Positions 44,795-55,631 of a stretch of DNA of 64,000 bases are shown here, piece by piece. Numbering within the stretch: position 1 is the stretch's first letter; each line of letters opens with the position of its first letter. The position numbers and the translations under genes were made by a program. Below the pieces are notes generated by a model. That model made no database searches. It saw only the letters and a list, made by a program, of their open reading frames with translations, and was not told where the DNA came from. The DNA is from Tillus elongatus (Eukaryota > Arthropoda > Insecta > Coleoptera > Cleridae), in contig OZ023267.1 in the NCBI GenBank assembly GCA_964006375.1, forward strand, positions 15,697,471 to 15,761,470. Reading direction: 5' to 3'.

Positions 44795-45890
44795 CCTGAG
44801 TACTCAAGGAATCCCTCAGCTGCAGCAACTCCTAATTCCTAGATGCAAGAGAGGCCACTACAATGGTCAACATGGACGTCCCATTATAAATTAGAATCCA
44901 GATGGATCCCCAAAAACATTACAGACGTTCCCTGTCTTATTGAACCGTTAGCAGATCTCACATATAGGCTCAGATTCGGATGCACACCCACCGGAGAAAA
45001 AAGAAGCATTTCAGTCTTCCGCGTGTTTAGAACTAGACCATTTCACGTTCTATTTTTTTATTTGAACACATCGATTTTCAAATTCATGGAAATCTTCAGC
45101 TCTTAAGTTTATAATAGGGTATTCGTGTTTGACGTCTTAATAAAAGTCTCCAAATCTTCATAATCTTAAACTTCTTTAGTTTTTCTTTTCATTTTTTATC
45201 TATTTAACCATGCATGGAATCCGCTTTCATGAAACTATGGCCGGGTTCAAAGTATTTAAAAGTAATGCTGTGAAGACCCCAGAGCCGCCGGCAGGCGTGT
45301 AAACAGACTTGCTATAGTTTAACTCCACCAAAACGCAACTGCGAAATCTACTTACTTTATATTAATAGTTCATTTTTCTCCTTATATTATACGGAAACAC
45401 GAGTTACTTGGTTTTACTTTGGTAATTTAATTTCTTTTTTTTTAATTTTCACTAGTTGCGCATTTCACCTAAGGAACTTATTGAACTAACTATTGTACAC
45501 TAGACTTACTTCTTTATACTGTGGTAATTTTTATTGCCATCCAAACAAGAAACAAAAATTGCCAAGCAAGTCGCCTTAGTGCAGAAGAGATTTAAATATA
45601 AGTCGGGTTACTATAAAGCAACACTAAATATCTTCGTAAAGAAAATGCCTATTTACAAACGTAAAATAGCTACAGATAGAGGTCGTTACAGGCAATCGGA
45701 ATATTGAAACAGAAGTAAAACCAAGTAACTCGAGTTAGTAGGTTTTAGTTTTGCACGGCAGAGTTGTTCAGTTTAGCGGTGTCAATTAGAAACTGAATTA
45801 GACGGTGTATTTTATCATTGTTATTATCATTATTATCATAAAATGGCGGATAAGCTCAGTACCTATAAATAACCCAAAATATCAAATATA
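44795..45890. other. No gene recognised
   Basis: A plus-strand frame at 44843-45106 (contains PKNITDVPCLIEPLADLTYR) could be a transposon or host scrap; I cannot place it. Confidence 0.4.
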
Positions 45891-45892
45891 AT

Positions 45893-46085
45893 AAAAAGTC
45901 TAAACGCAGCAAGTGCGTTATGGAAATAATGCGTTATGGAAATGATTTTTCATAAAAATGTTTTTAATAGTAAATATGTTTTCTTAATGCAAGCATGCAC
46001 AATTTGGTCACCGGTATAACCCATATAGTAGAAACAATGCATCATATTTTATCAAAATAACTTATTGTTTGGAAATAGATCGCTG
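45893..46085 (+). mobile_element. R repeat 5' fragment
   Basis: AAAAGTCTAAACGCAGCAAG with an internal 18-bp duplication (ATGCGTTATGGAAAT), then the R text up to TATCAAAATAACTTATTG, cut off where Penelope-like sequence begins. Confidence 0.75.
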
Positions 46086-46129
46086 GCTGTTTAACATTTT
46101 TGAAAAGTTACAGATTTTCTTAATCTATG

Positions 46130-46397
46130 CGATGGTTATTATCTCAAATATGTTGTGGCACGCATGACTTATCTACCGTATCTCAGATGTGCCAGATGTT
46201 CCCTAAAAATCTAGTCACACTGGTTCTCTTAGTCTGACAAGGTATTTAATATTACAATCTTTACAACCTATCTCATAGATACCAGTGGCTTAATTTTTAT
46301 TTTTCGTAATACCTAACAAATTTCTTAAATTATTTTTTCTCAAAAAAGTTAGCTGCAAATCGGTTATTTTAAAATGATCTCAAGACGTTTTGTGATA
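46130..46397 (-). pseudogene. Penelope-like C-terminal (GIY-YIG) remains
   Basis: The DNA matches the copy at 19830-20080: CTTTACAACCT...CTCATAGAT, CCTAACAAATTTCTTAAATTA, GTTAGCTGCAA. The reading frame is ruined, but FREHL-like and LAHLR-like pieces are traceable. It ends at the CGCG target of errantivirus 2. Confidence 0.7.
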
Positions 46398-46401
46398 CGC
46401 G

Positions 46402-46820
46402 AGATAAATGGAGCCCCAACAATGGGCCTTTATGCTACAAAGTTGCCTTTCCACAGTCAGGACAGTCGAGTCAGCAGTAGAATTGGACGCGCCTGCAAGT
46501 ATGCAGGCTCAGACTAGCAAGTTGGACGGAATATCACTCGTGAGAATCTACATCAGCAGATCCATTGTCACCTCCAGAGACAATAGCGCCACGCCTGGAG
46601 TGTAGTGTATAAACAGGCTGCTCACCAGGATACAACCGTTCATTCTTGTTCCGAGTAGTTAAGACTCTGCACATCGCGTGCTAGACTTTAGATCACTTTT
46701 ATGTTGATCATTACCTTTATCATTAGTTTGTATTATTCATTTTTGTAATTAAGTTTTGATTGTTTAAAGTGGTAAATAAATTGTTTTAAAAATTCAAACG
46801 TCTTAACCGTAAAGTCAAGT
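46402..46820 (+). repeat. 5' LTR of errantivirus 2
   Basis: GATAAATGGAGCCCC to GTCAAGT. A TATA-like TGTATAAACAGG lies at about 46607 and AATAAA at 46775. The first base differs between the two LTRs (A here, G at 48485). Confidence 0.9.
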
Positions 46821-46834
46821 GGCGCAGTCGTTAG
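46820..46834 (+). promoter_or_regulatory. Primer binding site of errantivirus 2
   Basis: TGGCGCAGTCGTTAG, again of tRNA-Ser type. Confidence 0.85.
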
Positions 46835-47041
46835 TATTGGTTAGAAAACCGAGCATATCGATTTTTAAGCGTTTAGACGCCTAATAACCAATTCGAGCCA
46901 AGCAGAACCAATTTAGAGTAGAAATAGTGGCAAAGCAGAGCCAAATGAGAGCAGAAACCATCGTATTATGGTAAGTTTACTGCTATCCAATTTTTCATTT
47001 CCTATATAATTTTATGTATATGTGTTCTATTTAAATGTTAT

Positions 47042-47920
47042 ATGTCTGATTCTGAAGAAGAATCACAAAGCTTATCTAATATAGAATATAGATTTAGATC
47101 GATAGCGATAACATGGTAACAGTAAATCGTTCTAATTTAAATAGTAATAGTAGCAACATGACAGACCAATTTAAATAATTTTTCCTTAAGGCTATCCCAG
47201 AATTTAATAGTCAACCAGCCAATGTAGGCAACTTTTTGAAATCTTGTGACTTGGTCATGAATCAGTTCTACGGAGCAAACGAGAATTTGTATATGAATCA
47301 TTTTTTATTAAATTATGCAAAGACAAAATTAACAGGAACAGCACAACTTATCGTGAACACTAAAATAATTAATTCGTGGGCAGATTTGAGAAGTGCCATT
47401 GTGCAGAACTTCACAGATCAGCGCGATGACAATAGTCTATTAGCAGAAATGCTGACGCTGAAACAACGTAATGCGGAGGACGCACTGTCGTTCGCTATCA
47501 AATGCCGTCATATAGAGCAATTACTTATATCAAATTTAATCGCAAACGAACATAACGAAGCTGTAAGGTTAATTAAAATGGACATTTACCAGAACCAGAC
47601 GTTAAAAGCATTCCTTGGGAGCGTTACGTAATACAATGGGGATTGTGCTTAGGAGTAGATCACCAGAGAGCATAGAGCAGGCCTTAACATTTGTATTTGC
47701 GGAGGAAAATTTCGATTATAGAGACAAAACGATACATAAAAATTTTAACAATAATAAATCAGGACAAAACCGTACATTTTTTTCGAAACAAAATAACCCG
47801 CCTTTTTATAACGTACAATTCCAAAGACCTGTTCAACAAAATTTCAGACCGTTTCAACAAAACAATAATGCTCAAAATAATCAAACAAACTTCCAACCTC
47901 GACAAAATCAACAAAATTAA
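47042..47920 (+). pseudogene. gag: Errantivirus 2 Gag, frameshifted
   Basis: ATG at 47042 opens MSDSEEESQSL, parallel to the start of Gag in errantivirus 1. It breaks after about 25 codons. A stop (TAA, 47176-47178) precedes the capsid region, which is then open at 47236-47631 (ADLRSAIVQNFTDQRDD, AFLG) and continues after a frameshift at 47615-47920 with the Asn/Gln/Phe-rich tail. At least three lesions. The tail runs into the deletion junction near 47920. Confidence 0.8.
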
Positions 47921-48461
47921 TAAAACCACAGTTTCGAGGTATGGAACCAGTCAATACATAGTTATAGTACCCGAAGAAACTAACGCCAGAATAACTTGCC
48001 AGGAACAGAAGTGGACCAACATAATCAAAGGTACCAAGTTAGTCAACCTTCAACCAAATTGCCAATTGAAAATAGGCACCAAGATCTACAAGACCGGCCC
48101 AACAACAGAAGAAACACAACAGCTATTCAATATACCTAAATTAGAAACCCCCATTTCAGAAGATCACATAAATCAAGAAAAGACACCTGAACTATCATTA
48201 GAAAACGTACAGCTACATAACATCAATCAAATACAACATCAACTTCAGAATATCAAACAGAATATACCAGGACCAATAAAGATACCGATCCATCACCTGA
48301 GTATATGGACCATACTATTATACGTAGCTGTCATAATAGCAATCGCAACAATAGCCGTCCGAATGGGGTTGAAGAAAATAAGAACAACCAAAGAAGACAA
48401 TGAAAACAGTCCAAGAAACACCGAGTCCGGATTTCCCTTGAAAATCCGAAACAAACCATAG
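47920..48461 (+). pseudogene. env: C-terminal part of errantivirus 2 envelope
   Basis: About 180 codons that align with the end of the errantivirus 1 envelope (shared VSRYG/VSKYG, ETQQLF, LENV and a membrane span encoded at about 48290-48360, then a basic tail). The N-terminal half with cleavage site and fusion peptide is missing. The frame is open upstream through the gag tail in another phase, which makes a longer, artificial open frame starting at 47691. It ends at TAG 48459-48461. Confidence 0.8.
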
Positions 48462-48469
48462 CTTCGTTC

Positions 48470-48484
48470 TTCAAAAAGGGGAGG
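48470..48484 (+). promoter_or_regulatory. Polypurine tract of errantivirus 2
   Basis: CAAAAAGGGGAGGG just before the 3' LTR. Confidence 0.75.
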
Positions 48485-48901
48485 GGATAAATGGAGCCCC
48501 AACAATGGTCCTTTATGCTACAAAGTTGCCTTTCAACAGTCAGGACAGTCGAGTCAGCAGTAGAATTGGAGGCGCCTGCAAGTATGTAGGCTCAGACTAG
48601 CAAGTTGGACGGAATATCACTCGTGAGAATCTACATCAGCAGATCCAAAGTCACCTCGAGAGACAATACCGCCACGCCTGGAGTGTAGTGTATAAATAGG
48701 CTGCTCACAAGGATACAACCGTTCATTCTTGTTCCGAGTAGTTAGACTCTGCACATCGCGTGCTAGACTTTAGATCACTTGTTGTTGATCGTTACTTTTA
48801 TCATTAGTTTTTATTATTCATTTTTGTAATTAACTATTGATTGTTTAAAGTAGAAAATAAATTGTTTTAACAATTCAAACGTCTTAACCGTAAAGTTAAG
48901 T
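48485..48901 (+). repeat. 3' LTR of errantivirus 2
   Basis: About 95% identical to 46402-46820 by eye, with AATAAA near 48856. Confidence 0.9.
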
Positions 48902-48905
48902 CGCG

Positions 48906-49520
48906 GTTCAAAAGCTAGGCAAACAATTTTTTTCTCTATTTTATCTTTCCTGGATGTCATGCATTCCGCTAACATTTTCTTTGTTCTGTTTCTATTAATT
49001 AATTTTTGTAAGAAATCCCAATATCTGCTATATTTAGCCACGTTTTTAATGTACTATAATTCTATACTATATCTACATTTTCGTAATGGAAATTTTATTA
49101 GTCTATTTACTAAGAAATTTAAACCGGCCGTTTTTTGTGCAAACGTATGGTGTGAATTATTTGGAATGTAACTTAGAGTGGTCCTGTGGACATCTAATTC
49201 ACGAGAGATATTATTTTTAATAACTAGTACATATAGAATAGGAAGTTTTCTGTTAACTTCTAATTCATGGGTGAATTTTATTGAATCAATTTGACAGTTC
49301 AGTATTTTAATAAAATCATATATTTTGCAGATATTTGTATTAAACACTGCAAAAAAATCGTTAACATAACGAAATCATACTCTAGGAAAATAGTCACTTT
49401 CATTTTCTAAATCAATTTCAAATCTACTCATGAAAAGGTCCGCAATGAATAGAGAGAGTAGGTTGCCCATCGCCGTGCCTTCAGTTTGCTTAAAAACTTA
49501 TTATTAAATTGAAAAATATT
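48906..49520 (-). pseudogene. Penelope-like reverse transcriptase fragment
   Basis: Minus strand from 49520: KQTEGTAMGNLLSLFIADLF, FRYVNDFFAVF (the YVDD box, with N replacing the first catalytic D), IKILNCQIDSIKFTHELE, LPILYVLVIKN, YIPNNSHH, then YWDFLQKLINRNRTKKM and KDKIEKKIVC. This is the palm-thumb region of Penelope-type reverse transcriptases. Stops interrupt it (for example near 49382 and 49052). It is cut at 48906 by errantivirus 2. Confidence 0.82.
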
Positions 49521-49524
49521 TTGT

Positions 49525-50530
49525 TTTATATAAAGGTTTGTATTAGCTAGTTTTACTAACGAAAATTTGCTAAATGTCAGACGCGGACGAATAAAAGTTT
49601 AAAGAAAAGTTAGATACTATAACAAAAAAATGAAACGTCTGTATAACGTTTAATTTTTAATTACAGCACCCATCAATTTCTCTGCAAAATTAAAAGTTTT
49701 GTGATAAGCCATTCTCGAAAAGTTTTGAGAAAAAACTGTTTGAAACTGTTGATATTTTACAGAAAGTCTTAAGTACAAGTACATATGCTTGGAGAGAGTA
49801 AAATTTTACTTGTTCCATCTTTCAAATGTTTTTATATAAAGTCTCTATTCCTGAAAATTCGTAAGAATATTGCACTAACTTCGTAGATGTTTCAGTCCAT
49901 CCATTTATAATTTTGTTTTTCTGCCAGCATTTTTTTATTGTTATTCGACTCAGTCGTTCGGCAAGCCAGTTTAATCTATATTGTTCGACTAAAAGTACAA
50001 CATCTGATTTTGACAGGTTGGTAATGCACTATTTACTTGAATTCTCAGTCAGAGACGGAAGTAATTGCTTTGCTGTTTCCGCCGTGTCTAAAGACACGTC
50101 CTACATCTGAGATCATGTCACTTTACCGCTATCAGGAACAGACACCACTCGTTTTGTATTTTTCATCTAAATGGAAGGATAATGTAGCTATTGTTTTTAT
50201 AATTGGTTGAAAGTGCTCCTTGTATTTTCTTTGATATAAAGGATTCAGTCTGAAATAAAAAAACAACAACTAATGTACCGGAGACACGTTTAAATATTTG
50301 CTACGTTTAGGTTTTGTACCAGACAGATGAGTTATATGACATCGAATTAAGCAAGGGAAGATTGGAACCTGTGATGAGCACTGATAAGTACGCTTGGATA
50401 ACCCAAATTACCAAAACACATTTTTTTAAAGACCAGACGATCTAGAATTTTTATCCTCTCATCACGCTAACTTTGTTAGTGAAACGATCATCAAGTCTTT
50501 AAATAAACAAATTTTTGTGGAAGATCAAAA
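49525..50530. other. No gene recognised
   Basis: AT-rich, with a short open frame at 49913-50110 that shows no domain. Confidence 0.45.
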
Positions 50531-50537
50531 TGGAAAG

Positions 50538-50663
50538 TCTTCTGTTCATCAATTTTCTTTAAAAAGATCACTAATGAGGAGATCGCGAAGTTTGAATGTT
50601 GAAAAAATTACTTCAAATGAGCGCAAACCAGGACCCCTGGAAACCAAATCCGGGGTCATTTTT

Positions 50664-50745
<82 letters not shown>
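50538..50745 (-). mobile_element. R repeat 3' part with (AT)n array
   Basis: Inverted R end (CACTAATGAGGAGATC, then CATTTGAAG-type text, then CCCCGGATTTGG mirror) next to (AT)n at 50670-50743. Confidence 0.78.
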
Positions 50746-50748
<3 letters not shown>

Positions 50749-50749
50749 A

Positions 50750-51592
50750 TGTTGCACTACACTGTAATCACTTTTAACTTTACACTTTATTTGTTTGCTG
50801 TACTATTTGTGATTTTTATTGGTTTGCGTGGACTGCATATTCAAACCGTCCCGGTTCATCATCATGAGTAACGTATTTAGTGTATCTTTAAGTTTTATTT
50901 AAATATTTTGGTTACTATTTGTTATTGCCGGGTTTTGTTATTAAACTGTTTCACATAATATTACCTAGCATTATTACCTAATTAAGTATTATAAATTAAA
51001 TCACAATATTTTTTTATCGTAAATCATTACGGAAAATTATGTTAAAAGTAGAAGTCTATTGTTAGACTTCTTGGCCTACTGCTTTTTGAACACTTTTTTT
51101 GTCATTTGTTTTCTGGTATTGGATTTCATAGCCTACTATCCTCAAAACGGTTTTTCTCAAAATTGTCAGTGCAATTACAAGATTTCTCAAGCATGTTGTA
51201 CATCATTGGAAAGCTCTTTTCACAGGATATTACATGAGCAAAAAATCCAATATGGCTGCCATAATAAAAACATTCGTTGATACATGTAGGTCAAAAACAA
51301 ATGACAATCCAAAGTTGAGAATAGCACAATAAAATTACTCTGTTAAAAGTGTCCTGATAATGTGTAAGTCTTAGACATGTCAGAGACGTCTACTTAGATA
51401 TTGAAGAAAAAAGAAATCGACAAATTTTGTTTTTTTCAAAATAACTCTAAAACGAAGAGGCAGGGCAAAATACAAGCCATATTTGGAATGACCATGAAAT
51501 TCTACAAAACATTGCTAACTTAACCGTCTCCCTATCTCTTATAATAACGGAGATAGCAATACATTCCCATACAGTTTGGGAAACACTGTATA
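50750..51592. other. Unassigned; possible DNA transposon end
   Basis: No gene. GGGAAACACTGTA ending at 51592 and followed by TA looks like a Tc1/mariner-type terminus in mirror orientation; its partner is not visible. Confidence 0.35.
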
Positions 51593-51618
51593 GACCTAGT
51601 ACATCTTAAAAATTTGAA

Positions 51619-52221
51619 TGCTTTTTATATGTGATTGAAAATATATTAACTCAAATCTGTAAAAAATATCGAAATATTATTCTTTCTGGAGACTTTAACA
51701 TTTGCAGCATGTATGTCGCTTCTTCTAGGGCAAGAGAGTTACGTGATCTGATCGGGTCGTTTCAGGTTATGTCACTAATTAATGCACCAACTAGGAAAGG
51801 AGTTTACAGAGGTAATCTTGTGCAGACAGATTACATTATAACTAATAATGATTCTGCAACTGCTAGTGTCTTCTATCTGGCGCTGTCTGACCATTGTTCT
51901 CAGGAGGCAATTTTTATTATGGCGACTGAGAGCGGGAACGCTGCAAGCGAGCCGTCTTTTGTAAAATGTAGACGTTTTTCAGGTTATAGCCCGAAACTAC
52001 TTGGTCAATACTTTTATGAACGACCAATTAAACTTGGTATGTCATCAGACACAGATGACATAAATCAGGTCTTTAAAATGTTTTGGTTGCAATTCTATAC
52101 CATCTTTGACGAGGCCTTTCCGTGTGAGTTGGTTGAGCAAAAAGACATATCCTACAACAAACTGACATATAAGTACTCTCTAGAGGTAAGAAAATACTGC
52201 GAAAACCCTCAACTGGATTAA
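51619..52221 (+). pseudogene. LINE AP-endonuclease fragment
   Basis: C-terminal half of the endonuclease that nicks target DNA for LINE insertion. An open frame of about 196 codons shows IILSGDFNI (catalytic Asp/Asn), APTRKG, QTDYIITNN and LALSDHCSQE (the SDH motif). It then passes into the linker before reverse transcriptase (YKYSLEVRKYCENPQ), where it stops. The N-terminal half and all of the reverse transcriptase are missing. It directly precedes a mariner fragment on the same strand. Confidence 0.82.
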
Positions 52222-52224
52222 AAA

Positions 52225-52655
52225 CAATTGTAATGATTACCAGGTAACCAATGATTGCAAAAAAAAGTAATAATACCAGCACTGAACTCCTTGCATAAAC
52301 ACGAAGCAGCAGACGTTTGTTATCAACAAGATGGAGCTCCACCACACAACTCACAGATAGTACGCGACCTACTTCAGGAAACATTTGAAGATAGATGGAT
52401 AGCTAACGGTGGTCCTCATCGTTGGCCTGCCCGCACACCAGACTTGACTCCACTAGATGTTACTATCTAAGCGTGCATTAAGAGCAAAGTTTATCAGGAA
52501 CCACCTATTACAAAACAAGATATGATAGTTATAGTATTAGAGGCCTTCGACGCAATGGAGCAAGATTAACTTTCTCGGGCCACAGGTATCATCATTAAAA
52601 GAGCCATCAAATGCTTTGAAGTAAACGGTGAAAATTTCGAACATCTATTGTGAAG
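52225..52655 (+). pseudogene. DD41D mariner-type transposase, C-terminal fragment
   Basis: Retains CYQQDGAPPHNSQIV and WPARTPDLTPLD, again with 41 residues between the two aspartates, and ends ENFEHLL. Stops at about 52468 and 52567 break it. The DNA-binding half and the first aspartate are absent. It is a fourth representative of the family in this window. Confidence 0.8.
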
Positions 52656-52659
52656 TGAT

Positions 52660-55070
52660 AACACACAAACACTCCATTCTTAGAAATTTTTAGTAGTATT
52701 CTGATCATGTAACAAGTTGATCTGTGTTTATGTGGAAATCTTTTTGCAACCACACTACATCTTATATTAATAATTCGATTATACTCCTCGTAAATAAAAG
52801 TTATATTCAAAAGTCGTCACATATTTTATTTATGTGGGAAGATGATGTTTAAAATTTTCATCTCCTAGGCAACCTGATAAACTGACTAATAATCATTTCT
52901 TATTGCAAATAATGTTTAAATATCGTCAAATCGGTGGGACTTAGGTATAGGGAATGCTGACACCAATCGAAAGAACAATAAAAAGTACATGAAATAACGT
53001 TATGAAATATAGGGTGTTCTATTTAAAATAAGAGAGTTATTAGGTTTTAAAGTTGTAACGATTGACCGGTCTATTTCCGACACCCTGTCTAACTTGTACT
53101 AGCTTTAGTAAATTCCAAATATTTTGTGGCATCCTAGAATTTGCACTTTAAAATTTCAACGCATCAGGTTCAAAAATAAGAGAGATACAGGTGTGTAAAT
53201 GTGACAACGTTTTTTAAGAAATTTTTGAAAAAGTCAAAAAACTCGAAAATGGTTGAGAAAAATCACATAACATGTTGGTGAAACCTAACATAAAATATGA
53301 CGAGAAATCTAGATCCGGAATAAACAATACCATCTTCCTTTTGAACTAAGAAAGTTGACGTCTACTTTTTGTATAACCGGAAGTCCCATACTAACGTCAA
53401 TATTTTCAATGAACTGGCAATTTTGAGAAACCCACGTGCGTGAATCTTCAGAATTCAATTGTGAGCTGTACTCCAGAAACGGCTAATGGAAAGTCTACGT
53501 GAGACACCTCTAGATGTATTATCGTTTAAAAATACATTAGTTGTCTAATACACATTTAGATGCTAATCAACTGTGAACTCAATAGTGCTGGTAGTTGTCA
53601 TGTCAAATCCAAATAAGTGAAACGAAATTGTCAGAAATTTTCGATTTAAATTCTTTAGAAGCTTATAAATATGATGCATGACTAGTGCCAATTAGGGGTC
53701 AGAAATTTTAATTGGGGGATATATTCATAAATTCTATTGTGGATACGTCTATGTGTTTGTCTTATAAAAGTGCGGGAGCAGTCTGAACAAGGAATTTTGA
53801 AACTTCATAAGAGTTTTTTGGAATCATATCCTTTTTATTAGATTTGACCGTTTTTGCCTTGTTGTGAGCATCTTTTTGATGGTATGTGTTCCAAAAAATT
53901 GGGTGCTTTTGTTCGTGAAACTTTTGCTGTATGGTAAGAAGGTGTAGACTTTTTTAACGAACATCAATTATGGTTAAAGGACAAAGGAGACAAGGAGAAC
54001 GACGCTAGAATCCTTCACCCATCTAGTTTTGGTATGGAACAGTTTGTCCTGGAGGAAATGGAGATATACAAGTACATAAATATCTCCAATAACAATGTTC
54101 TTAATGTTTCAAACACCAGCAGCATGAAATTTCCTTCCATTTACAGAAACCTTAATGAGTAAACTTTTAATGTTAGTGCTCTAGCTCCACATAATAAAAG
54201 TGCTTCTTGTGGTACCGAGTTCAAGAATAACCTTCTTTTCACATACAGAAAAATCCTGAGTAAATAGACTTTCATTTGCAGAACCCTGACTGGAACTTTC
54301 AATGGTAGTGCCCCGTATGACGTGTGATCGATTCCAGCTATAGAGCAAAGATCGGTTGTTTCTTTGGTGCTCTTTCCGTGCCGTTGACATTTTCTCTGCC
54401 AGCCGTAGTTCACCTGTCACTTCTGATTGTTATGTCACTTGTCACTTGTCACTTTCGGTTTGCATTTCTTGAGTTAAATATCTAGAGATCCATGGGGCTT
54501 CATTTTGGTAGTTTGATAAAATTAAACTAAAAAAAAACAAGCGTCTTTTGCATTCATCCTCTGGTTTCTTCAAGTCTTGTGATGTTCCTGCCTTCCTGTT
54601 TTACGCAGTTTCTGTTTGGTATCCTGATGACAATAGATGAAAAGCCAAACTTTGACAACATTTCATACAGTATCTTTCTGTAATTGAGACAGGAAATTTG
54701 TAACTATTAACCCAAATGTAGCATTTATTTCCTTCTGAATTTCACATGTTCAGATGTTCTCGGGGAGTTCTGCTCAGCTGTGCAGCCCGCTTTGCTTTTT
54801 ATGTTTGTGCTTGTCTGTAGCTTTTTATGCAATTTGACTGGTTTGAATTTAACTTATTGATTGTGACTCCATAAGATTGTTGTTCATATTTGTGGGACCC
54901 AGTCCCGTTTTAAGTTTTAAATCTTAAATTGTACGTTTTTATAGAGATGTTTTATAACTCATGACACTAATGTCAGTTTAAATATTGCATGGACGTTAGG
55001 GCTGATCTGTATTCGACATTTAGCTTTGCTTGACTTTGTATTCTTTCTGTAGTTACGGTGTTAGTCACTC
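52660..55070. other. No gene recognised
   Basis: 2.4 kb. Text near 53010-53095 (TATAGGGTGTTCTATTTAAA and ACACCCTGT) looks like a mariner-type end and may belong to the fragment at 52225. A minus-strand ATG frame of 79 codons (54181-54420, start MTGELRLAEKM) is unassigned. Confidence 0.4.
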
Positions 55071-55076
55071 ATTGAA

Positions 55077-55629
55077 ATTTTAAATAAACATGGGTTGAAA
55101 ATTCAATTGAACAAATGTACGTTTTTTCAGGAACATGTTAATTATTTGGGTTTTAGGGTCGATGCTTACATCTCCGGAAAAAGTCGAAGCAATTTCTAGA
55201 ATGAAAACTCCGTCTAATTCAACCAAATCAAAATCATTTCTAGGTCTTGTCAATTATTATGGTAGATTTTTGCCCGACTTAGCAACTAAATTAAGTCCAC
55301 TCTATAAACTATTAAGAAATAATATGAATTTTAAATGGGAAAAGAAACAAGAAAAGTCATTTGATTTAATCAAAGCAGAATTAATGTCTCCGAAAATTCC
55401 AATGCATTATAACTCTGACTTACCTTTAATTTTAGCCTGCGATGCAAGTTCGTATGGCATTTGGGCAGTGATATCACAACAGCTGAAAAATAATGAAACT
55501 AGACCTATAGGTTATGCCTCCCGTACATTGTCTACGACAGAAAAGGGACATTCTCAAGTAGATAAGGAAGCATTAGCTATAGGTTTTGGCTTAAAGAAAT
55601 TTCACCAAGATTTATTTGGTGGAGTATAA
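55077..55629 (+). pseudogene. Gypsy RT C-terminus and RNase H
   Basis: Begins inside the RT thumb (TFFQEHVNYLGF-like text broken by frameshifts before 55135), then SPEKVEAISRMKTP, KSFLGLVNYYGRFLPDLA and LACDASSYGIWAVISQ (RNase H first Asp), then TEKGHSQVDKEALAI (Glu). It stops after FGG at 55627-55629. About 45 residues (the usual TDHKPL block of RNase H) are missing at the junction with the next frame. Confidence 0.82.
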
Positions 55630-55631
55630 TT

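Larger units (their letters stand above)
46402..48901 (+). mobile_element. Errantivirus 2, internally deleted (gag joined to env)
   Basis: LTRs 46402-46820 and 48485-48901 (419 and 417 bp) flanked by CGCG (46398-46401 and 48902-48905). Primer site TGGCGCAGTCGTTAG follows the 5' LTR, and AAAAAGGGGAGGG precedes the 3' LTR. Only gag and the last part of env remain; about 4 kb of pol and env is gone. Gag and env are related to those of errantivirus 1 but clearly a different family, with unrelated LTRs. Confidence 0.92.
46090..49520 (-). mobile_element. Penelope-like element split by errantivirus 2
   Basis: RT-type coding remains at 48906-49520 and GIY-YIG-type remains at 46130-46397 belong together: they are collinear with the 19822-20215 copy once the errantivirus (46402-48901) and its CGCG duplication are removed. 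Confidence 0.8.

Noticed and set aside
47691..48461. Single 256-codon frame running from gag into env of errantivirus 2
   Set aside because: The first part is gag read out of phase; the joint is a deletion and the apparent fusion protein is artificial.
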